64,000 bases of DNA from Thermoleophilia bacterium (lineage in GTDB: Bacteria; Actinomycetota; Thermoleophilia; RBG-16-64-13): contig JAOSKU010000001.1 of NCBI GenBank assembly GCA_027493445.1, positions 2,996,822 to 3,060,821 on the forward strand, given 5' to 3'. The notes below the pieces were generated by a model. That model ran no database searches and had not been told where the DNA came from. It saw nothing but the letters and a program-made list of their open reading frames with translations. Made by a program: the position numbers and the translations under genes. Positions within the stretch are counted from its first letter, which is position 1; each line of letters begins with the position of its first letter. Positions 19,402-27,284 of this stretch are shown here, in pieces.

Positions 19402-21513
19402 ATGAGTGCTGAGCGCTACAAAGTCGTCCACTGCGTCTGTCCCCATGACTGCCCCGACTCGTGCTCGATGCTCGTCACGGTCGATCGGGATTCCGGCCGA
19501 GCAGTGCGTGTGCAGGGTGATCCAAGTCATCCGATCACGGCGGGCTTTCTGTGCTCCAAGGTGAGCCGCTACTTGGACTTCGTGTATGGACGCGAGCGGA
19601 TCCTCTACCCTCAAAGGCGAGTTGGCCCCAGGGGCTCTAGGGCCAGCTTCGAGCGAATCGAGTGGGGCGATGCCTTGGCGTGTATCGCCGAGACGTTCAC
19701 CAAGATCATCAAGGAAGAGGGGGCGGAGGCTATCCAGCCCTTCTCGTCCACGGGCACGCTCGGGATGCTCGGCTATTGGGGCATGAGCGAGCGCTTCTGG
19801 CACGCGTTGGGCTCGGCCCGTATTGCGCGGACTATTTGCATCGCTGCAGACTACGCGGCGGGCGGCCTCACCTATGGCATGGTGGGTGGGGCGAACATCG
19901 AGGCGATCCCCGAGATGGACCTCGTTTTGCTCTGGGGAACCAATATCTTGAGCACGGGGATTCACATCACTCCCTTCCTCCGCAAAGCGCGTGCGCGCGG
20001 GGCCACGATCGTCGCGATCGACCCCCGGGTCACCCGGACCACGGCGTTCGCCGATCGCCACATTCAGCCTCGGCCCGGCACAGACCATGCGCTTGCTCTG
20101 GGGATCATGAATGCGATCGTGAGGGCCGGCCGGCACGACGAGGCCTTTCTCTCCCGGTACGTGGAGGGTTGGGAGGGGTTCCGCGCTGGCGAGCTCCAGA
20201 ACTACTCTCTTGAGAGGGTGGCGGATATTACGGGTGTCTCCAGCGAAGAAACAGCGCGCCTCGCCGATGAGTACGGTGGTACGAAACGGAGCTTCATCCG
20301 CCTTAACTATGGCCTTCAGAGGCACGACAACGGGGGGATGATGAGTCGCTGCATCAGGCTGCTTCCGGCTGTGACCGGCGCCTGGGACAGCGGTGGCGGG
20401 GCCTGTGTGGGGACGCTGGAGGAGATGTGGGCTGTCGACCTCGAGTATCTCCAGCGTCCCGACCTCCTGGCCGGTCGCGAACCCCGGACGCTCAACCAGG
20501 TGCAGCTTGGGCAGGCGCTTCGTGACCGCGAGCTTGACCCACCGATCAGAGCACTCTACGTGTGGAACTCGGATCCCTTCAACTCGCTTCCCGATAGCCA
20601 CAGCGTGAGGGAAGGACTCCAGCGGGACGATCTCTTCGTGGCCGTGCACGACGTAGTGTGGACCGACACAACTCTACAGGCAGATATCGTGCTGCCCTCG
20701 ACCACGCAGCTCGAGCAGACGGATATTCACGCCGCGTACGGTCACTACTACATCGGCCTGAGCCAGCAAGCCATTGACCCGATAGGCCAGAGTAAGAGTA
20801 ACCAGGAGACGTTTCGTCTCCTTGCCCAAACCATGGGCCTTGAGGAACCGGCGCTCGCCCAATCGGACGAGGACATGGTGAGAGGGCTCCTCGAGGCCAC
20901 GAGGCGGATCAATCCCCTCTATGAGAACCTGAGCCACGAGGAATTGGTCGCCAGAGGCTGGGCGAGGACCGCCGCGGAATCACCGAGACGCCCCGGGCTG
21001 AACAGCGGCCGCTGGCCCACTCCCACGGGCAAGATCGAGCTGTACTCGCGCTCGCTCGAAGAACAGGGATGCCCGTGGCCCACCTACACTGCTGAGAAGG
21101 AGGGTTTGGGGTGCCTGGATGAAGGATTGAGCACGTACCCTCTGCAGGTCATCAGCTCCGCCATGCACTTCTTCATCGGCAGTACGTTTCAGCACGTGCC
21201 CACGTTGCGGAGATGGGTGCCGCAGCACGAGTTCGAGCTGAACCCACTCGACGCGGCCGAGCGTGAGATCGTGGAGGGTGATCAGTGCCGGCTCTTCAAT
21301 GACCGCGGGGAGACCTTTGGCATCGCCAGGATTGTCGAAGGTCTCTTGAGGGGCGTCGTCGGGGCTCAGAAGCAGTTCACCAGCTCTCTGACCCCCGGCG
21401 GATTCAACGTCAATGCACTCACCTCTCAGCGCACGAGTGATATGGGTGATGGGCCGGTCTTCTACTCTGTCAAGGCGGAAATCGAGAAGGTGTCTGAGGA
21501 CCTGAATAGGTAA
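19402..21513 (+). CDS. Molybdopterin oxidoreductase (DMSO-reductase superfamily) with Fe-S site
   Basis: 703 residues. The N-terminus VCPHDCPDSCSML with GFLCSK supplies cysteines 13, 17, 21 and 51 for a 4Fe-4S cluster. WGTNILSTGIHITPFLRKARARGA with IDPRVTRTTAFAD is the bis-MGD-binding region, and QADIVLPSTTQLEQTDIH is the late conserved motif. No signal peptide is evident, so it is probably cytoplasmic. No dedicated electron-transfer subunit lies beside it. The substrate is unknown; position suggests oxidation or hydroxylation of a pathway intermediate. No in-frame UGA or Sec site is present. Confidence 0.88.
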   Translation: MSAERYKVVHCVCPHDCPDSCSMLVTVDRDSGRAVRVQGDPSHPITAGFLCSKVSRYLDFVYGRERILYPQRRVGPRGSRASFERIEWGDALACIAETFTKIIKEEGAEAIQPFSSTGTLGMLGYWGMSERFWHALGSARIARTICIAADYAAGGLTYGMVGGANIEAIPEMDLVLLWGTNILSTGIHITPFLRKARARGATIVAIDPRVTRTTAFADRHIQPRPGTDHALALGIMNAIVRAGRHDEAFLSRYVEGWEGFRAGELQNYSLERVADITGVSSEETARLADEYGGTKRSFIRLNYGLQRHDNGGMMSRCIRLLPAVTGAWDSGGGACVGTLEEMWAVDLEYLQRPDLLAGREPRTLNQVQLGQALRDRELDPPIRALYVWNSDPFNSLPDSHSVREGLQRDDLFVAVHDVVWTDTTLQADIVLPSTTQLEQTDIHAAYGHYYIGLSQQAIDPIGQSKSNQETFRLLAQTMGLEEPALAQSDEDMVRGLLEATRRINPLYENLSHEELVARGWARTAAESPRRPGLNSGRWPTPTGKIELYSRSLEEQGCPWPTYTAEKEGLGCLDEGLSTYPLQVISSAMHFFIGSTFQHVPTLRRWVPQHEFELNPLDAAEREIVEGDQCRLFNDRGETFGIARIVEGLLRGVVGAQKQFTSSLTPGGFNVNALTSQRTSDMGDGPVFYSVKAEIEKVSEDLNR

Positions 21514-21933
21514 AGGGACGCCAATGCTGGCTCCTCACTACCCCGCACGCGCGACGGTTTCCCCCCACATACACCCGCGAGCCGAATGAGCTCCCCCGGG
21601 TTCAATAACGGCTCGTGAGTGATCGCCGGGGCGCATCACCCGCTTTGCGGGTTCCAGGTGTGATGCCACTGTGTTTGTTGATAGAATTGCAAAGAGAAAT
21701 GCGTCTTCAGACATCCTGACCGACAGGGGGGTTCGTCCGGATGCCGGGCATCGATCGACTGCTTCCCGCTCACTTTGGCGCCACGCTTCGCCCTACACAT
21801 TCTGCAGGGCGCCCCGCCGAGGCTTGGCAGTCACTCCCCAACGCCTCTGGCAGCGGCATCCGAAGGATTACTCCCTGCGAGCCGGCTGATGTGGCTGCTC
21901 TTCCCCGTCCGTCCTCTCCGATTGGAGGGGAAG
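21514..21933. other. Intergenic region before the regulator gene
   Basis: 420 bases. The frame of the next gene stays open upstream to 21775, but GTG 21934 with GGAGGGG is the likely start and the upstream translation looks non-coding. It contains a hairpin (ACCCGC-TTT-GCGGGT, 21638-21652) inside an outer CATCAC/GTGATG pairing, a possible terminator of the hyu/molybdoenzyme operon. Promoter(s) of the regulator must be here. Confidence 0.45.
21638..21652 (+). terminator. Hairpin after the molybdoenzyme gene
   Basis: Perfect six-bp stem with TTT loop, extended by an imperfect outer stem. There is no clear T-run after it, so terminator function is only plausible. Confidence 0.35.
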
Positions 21934-24498
21934 GTGACCCTCGATAGCGCGGGTGGTATGCGAAGCGGAGGTCCACCGGGGCTCAGCTCGGACAGACCTC
22001 GAATGCAGCAGGTGATCTACGAGAAGATCAGGGAAGCCGGAGCCTCAGGGGAGGGGCTCGAAGGCCTCTGTCGGGCGGCCGCCCGAGCCGTGGACGTGGT
22101 GGCGTTTGTCACAACGCGTGACGGCAAGGTTCTTGCATGTGGTCTTCCTGACACAGAACAGTTAGTGGAGCGACTGGGTGGCCCCGACTGGCCGTATGGC
22201 TTCCAGTGCGGCCACGCTGTGCGGTCGGCGCTCAAAAACGTGCGTGGGACGACCTTCGCACAGCCTGTCACGGTCGACCTTCCCCCAAGATCGAATAGAC
22301 GAACGCTCAGTCTCCGGCCTGCCGTCCTGGAGGGAAACATCGAGGGCGTGGCCTGTCTGCTATACGAAGGTGAGCAGACGGAGGTGGTTTCCTGGGCCCT
22401 ACTCTGTCTGTCGGGCGAGGCGGAACACCATTTCCGAGAGATCAGGCTGATGGCGGAGCTGGAGCACCGTTTCCTCTCCGGCCTGGTTGACGACTTGATG
22501 TCGCCGTCGGCATCAAGCAGCGCCATGTTGGTCGAGCGGCTGACTGCGCAAGGCTACGAGACCAGCGCTCCTTTCTTCGTTGTTCTCTTGGAGTTGGCGT
22601 CGCCGGAAGATGCGGCGGCGGTCCGCGCCAGGGTCATGCAGCTCGTCCGGGACTTGGATAGCGGCGGAAGTCGCAGGACTCTCGTAAAGTGTCAGGGGTC
22701 ACGCCTCGCCGTCGTTCACCAGCCGCGCCATGGAGTCCGCTCTTTGCTGGACGAGCCCGGGGACTTCTATCAACGCGTTGCGCGTCGCGAAAGCGGAATT
22801 CCGGTCTGGGTGTCGAGTGGCCGACCGTACCGGATGGCCGAGGGCGTGTACAGGAGCCACGAGGAGGCCGAACGGGCGCTGGAGATAGTTCGTCAGCGCG
22901 CCCCGACCGGGGGCGTTCTGGCGTTCGCGGACCTTGGCATGCTGAACGTCCTCTTCGAGTCTCTGGGTTCCTCGGCCTCCCTGGAATTCATGGACGAGTT
23001 GCTGGAGCCACTACTCAGCTATGACGCCAAGAAGAAGCACAACGTACTCATCCACACCATCGCTTCCTACTTGAGCCACGACTGCAATCTCGCGGAAACA
23101 GCCTCCGCTCTCTACCTGCACAAGAACACTCTCCGCTACAGGTTGACCCTCATCGAACGGTTGACCGGCCACCGCCTCAGTTCGCTAGAGACGCGAACAG
23201 CCTTCCTAGTGGCTCTGAACCTCAAATCGCTCATGCCACCAGCCCAGGCCACCCACTCGTCGCGAAACGGGAGCGTACCGGCGGCCGATCGCAGTGGCCT
23301 GGTCGCTTGGTCATCAAGTGGTTCGACTGTAGCAAAACCGATCAAGATCGGCTCTGTCTTGCCTCTTTCGGGTTTCGCGGCGGCGGATGGCCTCGAGCAG
23401 CGGCAAGCCGCCACCTTGGCGGTCGAGCAGTGGAATGCGCGTGGAGGGGCCGCGGGCCGCGATATAGACTACGTCGTTGTGGATGTTGGCGACATGGAAC
23501 CTGAGAACATGATGTTCGCCTTCCACAAGCTAATCGTAGAAGAAAACGTCGATGCGATTGTAAACGGTTACCTACTTTTCTCTGGCCCTGAATACGAAAT
23601 GGTTGCGGACCTAGAGACTATATACTTGCATGTCAATACGCTTGAATCAAATCCGCAACTCTACAGTTCCAATCCAGAGCGATACTGGATGTGCTTTATG
23701 TGCGACCCATCTCAGAAATGGTACGGCATAGGTTTTCCATACTTCTTGGAAGAAATAGAACGAAACAAACTGTGGATACCAAGTAAGAAGAGTGTTGCTA
23801 TCGTATCTGCTACTGATCCATATGCATCGGGAATTGCTGATAATCTCAGTACGAGTATGACTAAGCACGGCTGGGATATTTCCATGTATGATGTGGTGCA
23901 ATCGCCCGTCCGGGACTGGGACGCAATACTGGAGAAAGTGCACAGTCGTAAGCCAGATGTGGTGTTCGTGTCGGATTTGGCACTGAATGACATAGCTTCG
24001 TTCACCTTAAGATTTAAGGAAAACCCTACACAGGCACTGTTGTATGGTCAATACGTGCCATCCTTACAAGAATATGTGGATATTACCGGTGAAGCGTGTG
24101 ATGGCGTTGTATGGTCTACAGTAGTAGGGGTAGTGCCCGGCGATTTGGCTGACCAGTTTTATGAAGATTATGAGGGGAGATGGGGCGTTCTGCCGGGGCG
24201 CAGCATAGGGGGGATACTGTATGATGAGATTAATCTGTATCTGACTGCTGTCGCAGTGGCGCATGGTACAAGGGACAAGCGCGAAATTGCTGCCACATTG
24301 GGAAAGATGTGGTATAGAGGCGTGTGCGGGGTTTATCGCTTTACAAGCGATAGACATGTCCCGTCGTATCCATACGAGGTGCAGGATCCGGCCTCAGGGC
24401 AAGCCCACTTGTTCGTTCAGATTCAGGACGGTCAACATCGTATCGTCTATCCCCGCCCCTACACCGAGGGCACATTCCGGATTCCGAGCTGGTTCTAG
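21934..24498 (+). CDS. PucR/CdaR-type transcription factor fused to a C-terminal ABC-type substrate-binding domain
   Basis: 854 residues from GTG 21934 (GGAGGGG upstream). Residues ~15-180 are a GAF-like sensor region and ~200-360 a CdaR/GGDEF-like segment. ~365-425 hold the PucR HTH: DCNLAETASALYLHKNTLRYRL. From ~468 to the end is a full branched-chain-type binding domain, aligning end to end with the mature part of the binding protein at 9892 and about 60% identical by eye (IKIGSVLPLSGFAAADGLEQ; both end in WF). There is no signal peptide, so the domain should sense ligand in the cytoplasm. It probably controls the transporter/hyu genes. The fused domain uses visibly more A/T-ending codons than its neighbours. 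Confidence 0.88.
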   Translation: MTLDSAGGMRSGGPPGLSSDRPRMQQVIYEKIREAGASGEGLEGLCRAAARAVDVVAFVTTRDGKVLACGLPDTEQLVERLGGPDWPYGFQCGHAVRSALKNVRGTTFAQPVTVDLPPRSNRRTLSLRPAVLEGNIEGVACLLYEGEQTEVVSWALLCLSGEAEHHFREIRLMAELEHRFLSGLVDDLMSPSASSSAMLVERLTAQGYETSAPFFVVLLELASPEDAAAVRARVMQLVRDLDSGGSRRTLVKCQGSRLAVVHQPRHGVRSLLDEPGDFYQRVARRESGIPVWVSSGRPYRMAEGVYRSHEEAERALEIVRQRAPTGGVLAFADLGMLNVLFESLGSSASLEFMDELLEPLLSYDAKKKHNVLIHTIASYLSHDCNLAETASALYLHKNTLRYRLTLIERLTGHRLSSLETRTAFLVALNLKSLMPPAQATHSSRNGSVPAADRSGLVAWSSSGSTVAKPIKIGSVLPLSGFAAADGLEQRQAATLAVEQWNARGGAAGRDIDYVVVDVGDMEPENMMFAFHKLIVEENVDAIVNGYLLFSGPEYEMVADLETIYLHVNTLESNPQLYSSNPERYWMCFMCDPSQKWYGIGFPYFLEEIERNKLWIPSKKSVAIVSATDPYASGIADNLSTSMTKHGWDISMYDVVQSPVRDWDAILEKVHSRKPDVVFVSDLALNDIASFTLRFKENPTQALLYGQYVPSLQEYVDITGEACDGVVWSTVVGVVPGDLADQFYEDYEGRWGVLPGRSIGGILYDEINLYLTAVAVAHGTRDKREIAATLGKMWYRGVCGVYRFTSDRHVPSYPYEVQDPASGQAHLFVQIQDGQHRIVYPRPYTEGTFRIPSWF

Positions 24499-25007
24499 GG
24501 AGAAGACCGCGGGGCTTGTCTGCCATTGGGAGCAAGCCGCGCCGGGGCAGCGCGGTCGTATCCCCGGAGCACGGGTGGGGGATCGGCCAAAGACCTATCT
24601 CCGTAGAGTCCCGTAGTGGACGTCGAATACTCTGACCGTCCGGTCATCTGACCCCCGCTTCGGAGGAGGAACCAAGGGACTCTTCGATCGCGACGACGGC
24701 TGAGACAAGTTGCGCGTCCCGGCATGGCGGGCCCACCGGTGGGTGGTGGAAGCCTGCCATTCCTGGCTCAACCGCAACCGCGGCCTGCTCATCCGCGCGT
24801 CGCGTCCCTCAGAGAGCAGGCCTGGCAACGGCCCAACTGGTGCCGAAAGCTGACGAGGGTTGGCTGCCGAGCACAAGCCGCAGATAGCACTTGCGTCGGA
24901 GTTCTGTGACGGACGTCCATGGTGAACCGTCTGGGCCACTGTTAGTGTTCAAGTGGGTCAGGCTGGACGCTTCCGATGGGTTTCACCACGAGAAGGAGGC
25001 TGCGGGG
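24499..25007. other. Intergenic region with transposase remnant
   Basis: 509 bases between the regulator and mtbB. Apart from the IS5-type remnant at 24704-24856, nothing is recognised. AAGGAGG at 24993-24999 is the mtbB ribosome-binding site. Confidence 0.4.
24704..24856 (+). pseudogene. IS5-family transposase C-terminal remnant
   Basis: One frame reads KLRVPAWRAHRWVVEACHSWLNRNRGLLIRASRPSES before drifting to a stop. RWVVE-x3-SWLNR-x3-LLIR is the conserved C-terminal segment of IS5-type DDE transposases, including the catalytic glutamate. An in-frame stop lies just upstream and no inverted repeats were found, so this is a decayed fragment. Confidence 0.6.
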
Positions 25008-26414
25008 ATGGGTATCATTCGCACTCGGATGGGTGACGGCCGCGCGGTAGAGTTGACCGTCGACGACATACGCGCCGACATCCAGGCGGGCACCGAGGAG
25101 GCCGCCGACAGAGGCAGGATCCCCGCATTGACCGGCAACGAGCAGGAGTGGCTGGTAGAGCTCTTCTGCAGGCCCGATCGGGTCGTTGGCGTTGAGCAGG
25201 GCCACGAGGTGGTGCTCACCGACGACGGCTCCGTGAACGCTCTGTACGGCGCCCAGAGCTCAAGTGGCGTTGGCGTGCCCGTGAGCCGGGAGATGGGGAT
25301 CAGGGTGTACGAGCGGGCCTTCTGCATGGACACCATGGAGGTGGGACATCCCGACTACTCCTTTAAGCCGGTCAGGCCCATCGTGGCCCTGGAGCAGCAG
25401 GCCATGGAGTCGACTCTGCTGGGGACCATCATCCCCATGTATTACGGTGCTATGCCCAATCTTGCTCTCTACGCCCGGCCGGATGGGCCGTTTCCGAACC
25501 CTGCCGACCTTCTGCCTGCGGGTCGGATCGCCGATGCTCGTATCGCACAGGAAGAAGCCGCCGAGGTGTGCTCTCGAGACATGGTGTATGTGGCGCGGAA
25601 GATGTGGGAGGTCGGCGCCGACGGCATCAACTTCGACACCACTGCCTCGGCCGGTGACGCGGAGTTCCTCGCGACGCTGCGGGCGGTGGAGCAGGTAGCT
25701 GGGACCACGGGCTTGAGCATCGAGGTCGGCATGGCTGCCGAATTCGTCCTGGGCATGCATGGCGAAGTCGAGTACCAGGGTACTCGTTTGGCCGGCCTAT
25801 ATCCGCACGAACAGGTCAGGCTGGTCGAGATGGCCGGCGCGCACGTCTTCGGCCCTGCGGTCAACACCAACACCCGCCGCTCGAGCCCCTGGAATGTCTC
25901 CCGTGCGGTCACGTTCGTCAAGGCCTGCTCACAAGCCGCGGGGATCCCGGTTCACGCCAACGTCGGCATTGGGGTGGGCGGGGTCCCCATGTGTGAGACT
26001 GCCCCTGTCAGCATGGTCACGCGGGCCTCGGCTGCCATGGTTGAGATCGGCCGCGTGGACGGCTTATAGGTGGGTGCGGGCGATCCTTTTGGGATGCCCG
26101 TATCTCATGCGCTTGCCTCCGGAATGGGGGGCATCCGTACGGCCGGAGATCTGGTGGCTCGGATGCAACTCCACCGCAAGATGCGACTTCCTGAGGCAAA
26201 GGCGTATGTCGCTGACAGGCTCAAGGTGTCCACCGTGGACCTGTCTGACGAAGTGATCATGCGAGAGTTGAGGGAGGAGCTGGACATCGGGGTTATTACG
26301 TCGGTTCCGGGTGCGGCTAAGGGTCTTGCGGCCAAAGCACGCATCGCACGCCTGCTGGACATACGCGTCAACTCGGTCGACGTATTGAAGGAGAAGATGG
26401 AGTTGGGTTCCTAG
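25008..26414 (+). CDS. mtbB: Dimethylamine methyltransferase with in-frame amber (pyrrolysine) codon
   Basis: MtbB moves a methyl group from dimethylamine to a corrinoid protein. The frame starts at ATG 25008 (AAGGAGG eight bases upstream) and is interrupted only by TAG at 26067-26069. Reading through gives 468 residues with pyrrolysine at 354, close to Pyl356 of the Methanosarcina enzyme. It is flanked by the family context [27 protein letters not shown]. Upstream family blocks include [31 protein letters not shown] and [15 protein letters not shown]; downstream [21 protein letters not shown] cognate corrinoid protein follows. Pyl tRNA and synthetase genes are not in this window. Confidence 0.93.
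26067..26069 (+). other. Amber codon read as pyrrolysine in mtbB
   Basis: TAG in phase with conserved MtbB sequence on both sides, at the position where the family carries pyrrolysine. TAG is also the ordinary terminal stop of many genes here (selB, the 9892 binding protein, the fusion regulator, the corrinoid gene), so decoding must be context- or condition-dependent. Confidence 0.88.
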
Positions 26415-26551
26415 CGGGTGAAGGCGACTGACGCATCGTGAGCTGGCCGTCACGCCTCTGGGGGTCGTGCGCCCATGAGAGGCCACGTTTCTGGGAACGC
26501 TGACAGAAAAGGCGGGAAGATCGTGATCCCCAACGGAGAAAGTAGGGTCTC

Positions 26552-27199
26552 ATGACCGAACAAGAGCTCCTCGACGCCGCGAAAGCTGCCGTGGTGGCCG
26601 CCGACGAAGAAAAAGCCATCGAGGTGGCCCGCCAGGCGGTAGCCCTGGGCCTCGATCCCCTGCGAGTCATAAACGAAGGCTTTACCCCGGGCATGCGGCA
26701 GGTGGGCGACCTCTTCGAGCGGGGCACCATGTTCTTGCCCGAGGTGATCATCGCCAGTGAAGCCATGGTGGCCGCCGTGGCCATCTTGGAAGAGAACCTG
26801 CCCGCCGAGCAAAAGGAGAAGCAAGCCGGCATCGCCGTGCTTGGCACCATCGAAGGGGACGTGCACGACATCGGCAAGGGCATCGTGGCCACCCTCATGC
26901 GGGTCTACGGCTTTAAGGTGCACGACTTAGGTAGAGACGTGCCCCTCCAGAGGTTCGTGGACGAGGCCAAGAGCTCCGGGGCCCAGCTCGTGGGCTCCTC
27001 CGCTCTTATGACCACCACCATGGTGGGCCAGAAGCAGCTGGAGAAGCTGCTGAAAGAGGCCGGCATCCGCGAGCAGGTGAAGACCATGGTGGGCGGGGCG
27101 GTGGTCACCCAGTACTGGGCCGACAAGATCGGAGCCGACGCCTACGCCGAGAACGCCCAGGAAGCGGTGGCCAAGGCCCTTGAGCTGGTGGAAGGGTAG
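26552..27199 (+). CDS. mtbC: Dimethylamine corrinoid protein, MtbC-like
   Basis: 215 residues. The N-terminal helical cap is about 1-85. The B12-binding Rossmann domain has EGDVHDIGKGIV, where His105 is the lower cobalt ligand, then GSSALMTTTM and the GG-containing VGGAVVTQYWADKIGADAYAENA. It accepts methyl from MtbB and passes it to a methyltransferase (MtbA or a methyl-H4folate enzyme), not seen here. It lies 137 bases after mtbB on the same strand. Confidence 0.9.
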   Translation: MTEQELLDAAKAAVVAADEEKAIEVARQAVALGLDPLRVINEGFTPGMRQVGDLFERGTMFLPEVIIASEAMVAAVAILEENLPAEQKEKQAGIAVLGTIEGDVHDIGKGIVATLMRVYGFKVHDLGRDVPLQRFVDEAKSSGAQLVGSSALMTTTMVGQKQLEKLLKEAGIREQVKTMVGGAVVTQYWADKIGADAYAENAQEAVAKALELVEG

Positions 27200-27243
27200 G
27201 CAGTCTAGGCCGAGAGACTACCGTCGCGTTTTACAGCATCTTT

Positions 27244-27264
27244 GGCCCCGCCAGCGGCGGGGCC
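27244..27264. terminator. Hairpin between convergent mtbC and helicase genes
   Basis: Perfect nine-bp stem GGCCCCGCC/GGCGGGGCC with AGC loop, sited between two convergent gene ends. It could act in both directions. No strong T-run follows. Confidence 0.6.
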
Positions 27265-27284
27265 TGCTTAGTTCTGCCGCGTGG

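Noticed and set aside
19402-21513. Selenocysteine-containing formate dehydrogenase
   Set aside because: The molybdoenzyme has no in-frame TGA and its family pattern (CPHDCPDSC) is not that of Sec-containing formate dehydrogenase.
21775-21933. N-terminal extension of the PucR fusion
   Set aside because: The translation looks non-coding and GTG 21934 has GGAGGGG in the right place.
26070-26414. A separate 114-residue protein starting at GTG after the mtbB TAG
   Set aside because: The sequence is the conserved C-terminal part of MtbB in phase with the upstream frame, and there is no independent ribosome-binding site; readthrough by pyrrolysine is the better reading.
24499-27280. tRNA-Pyl or pylS near mtbB
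   Set aside because: No CUA-anticodon cloverleaf or synthetase sequence was found in the window; they must be elsewhere if mtbB is functional.
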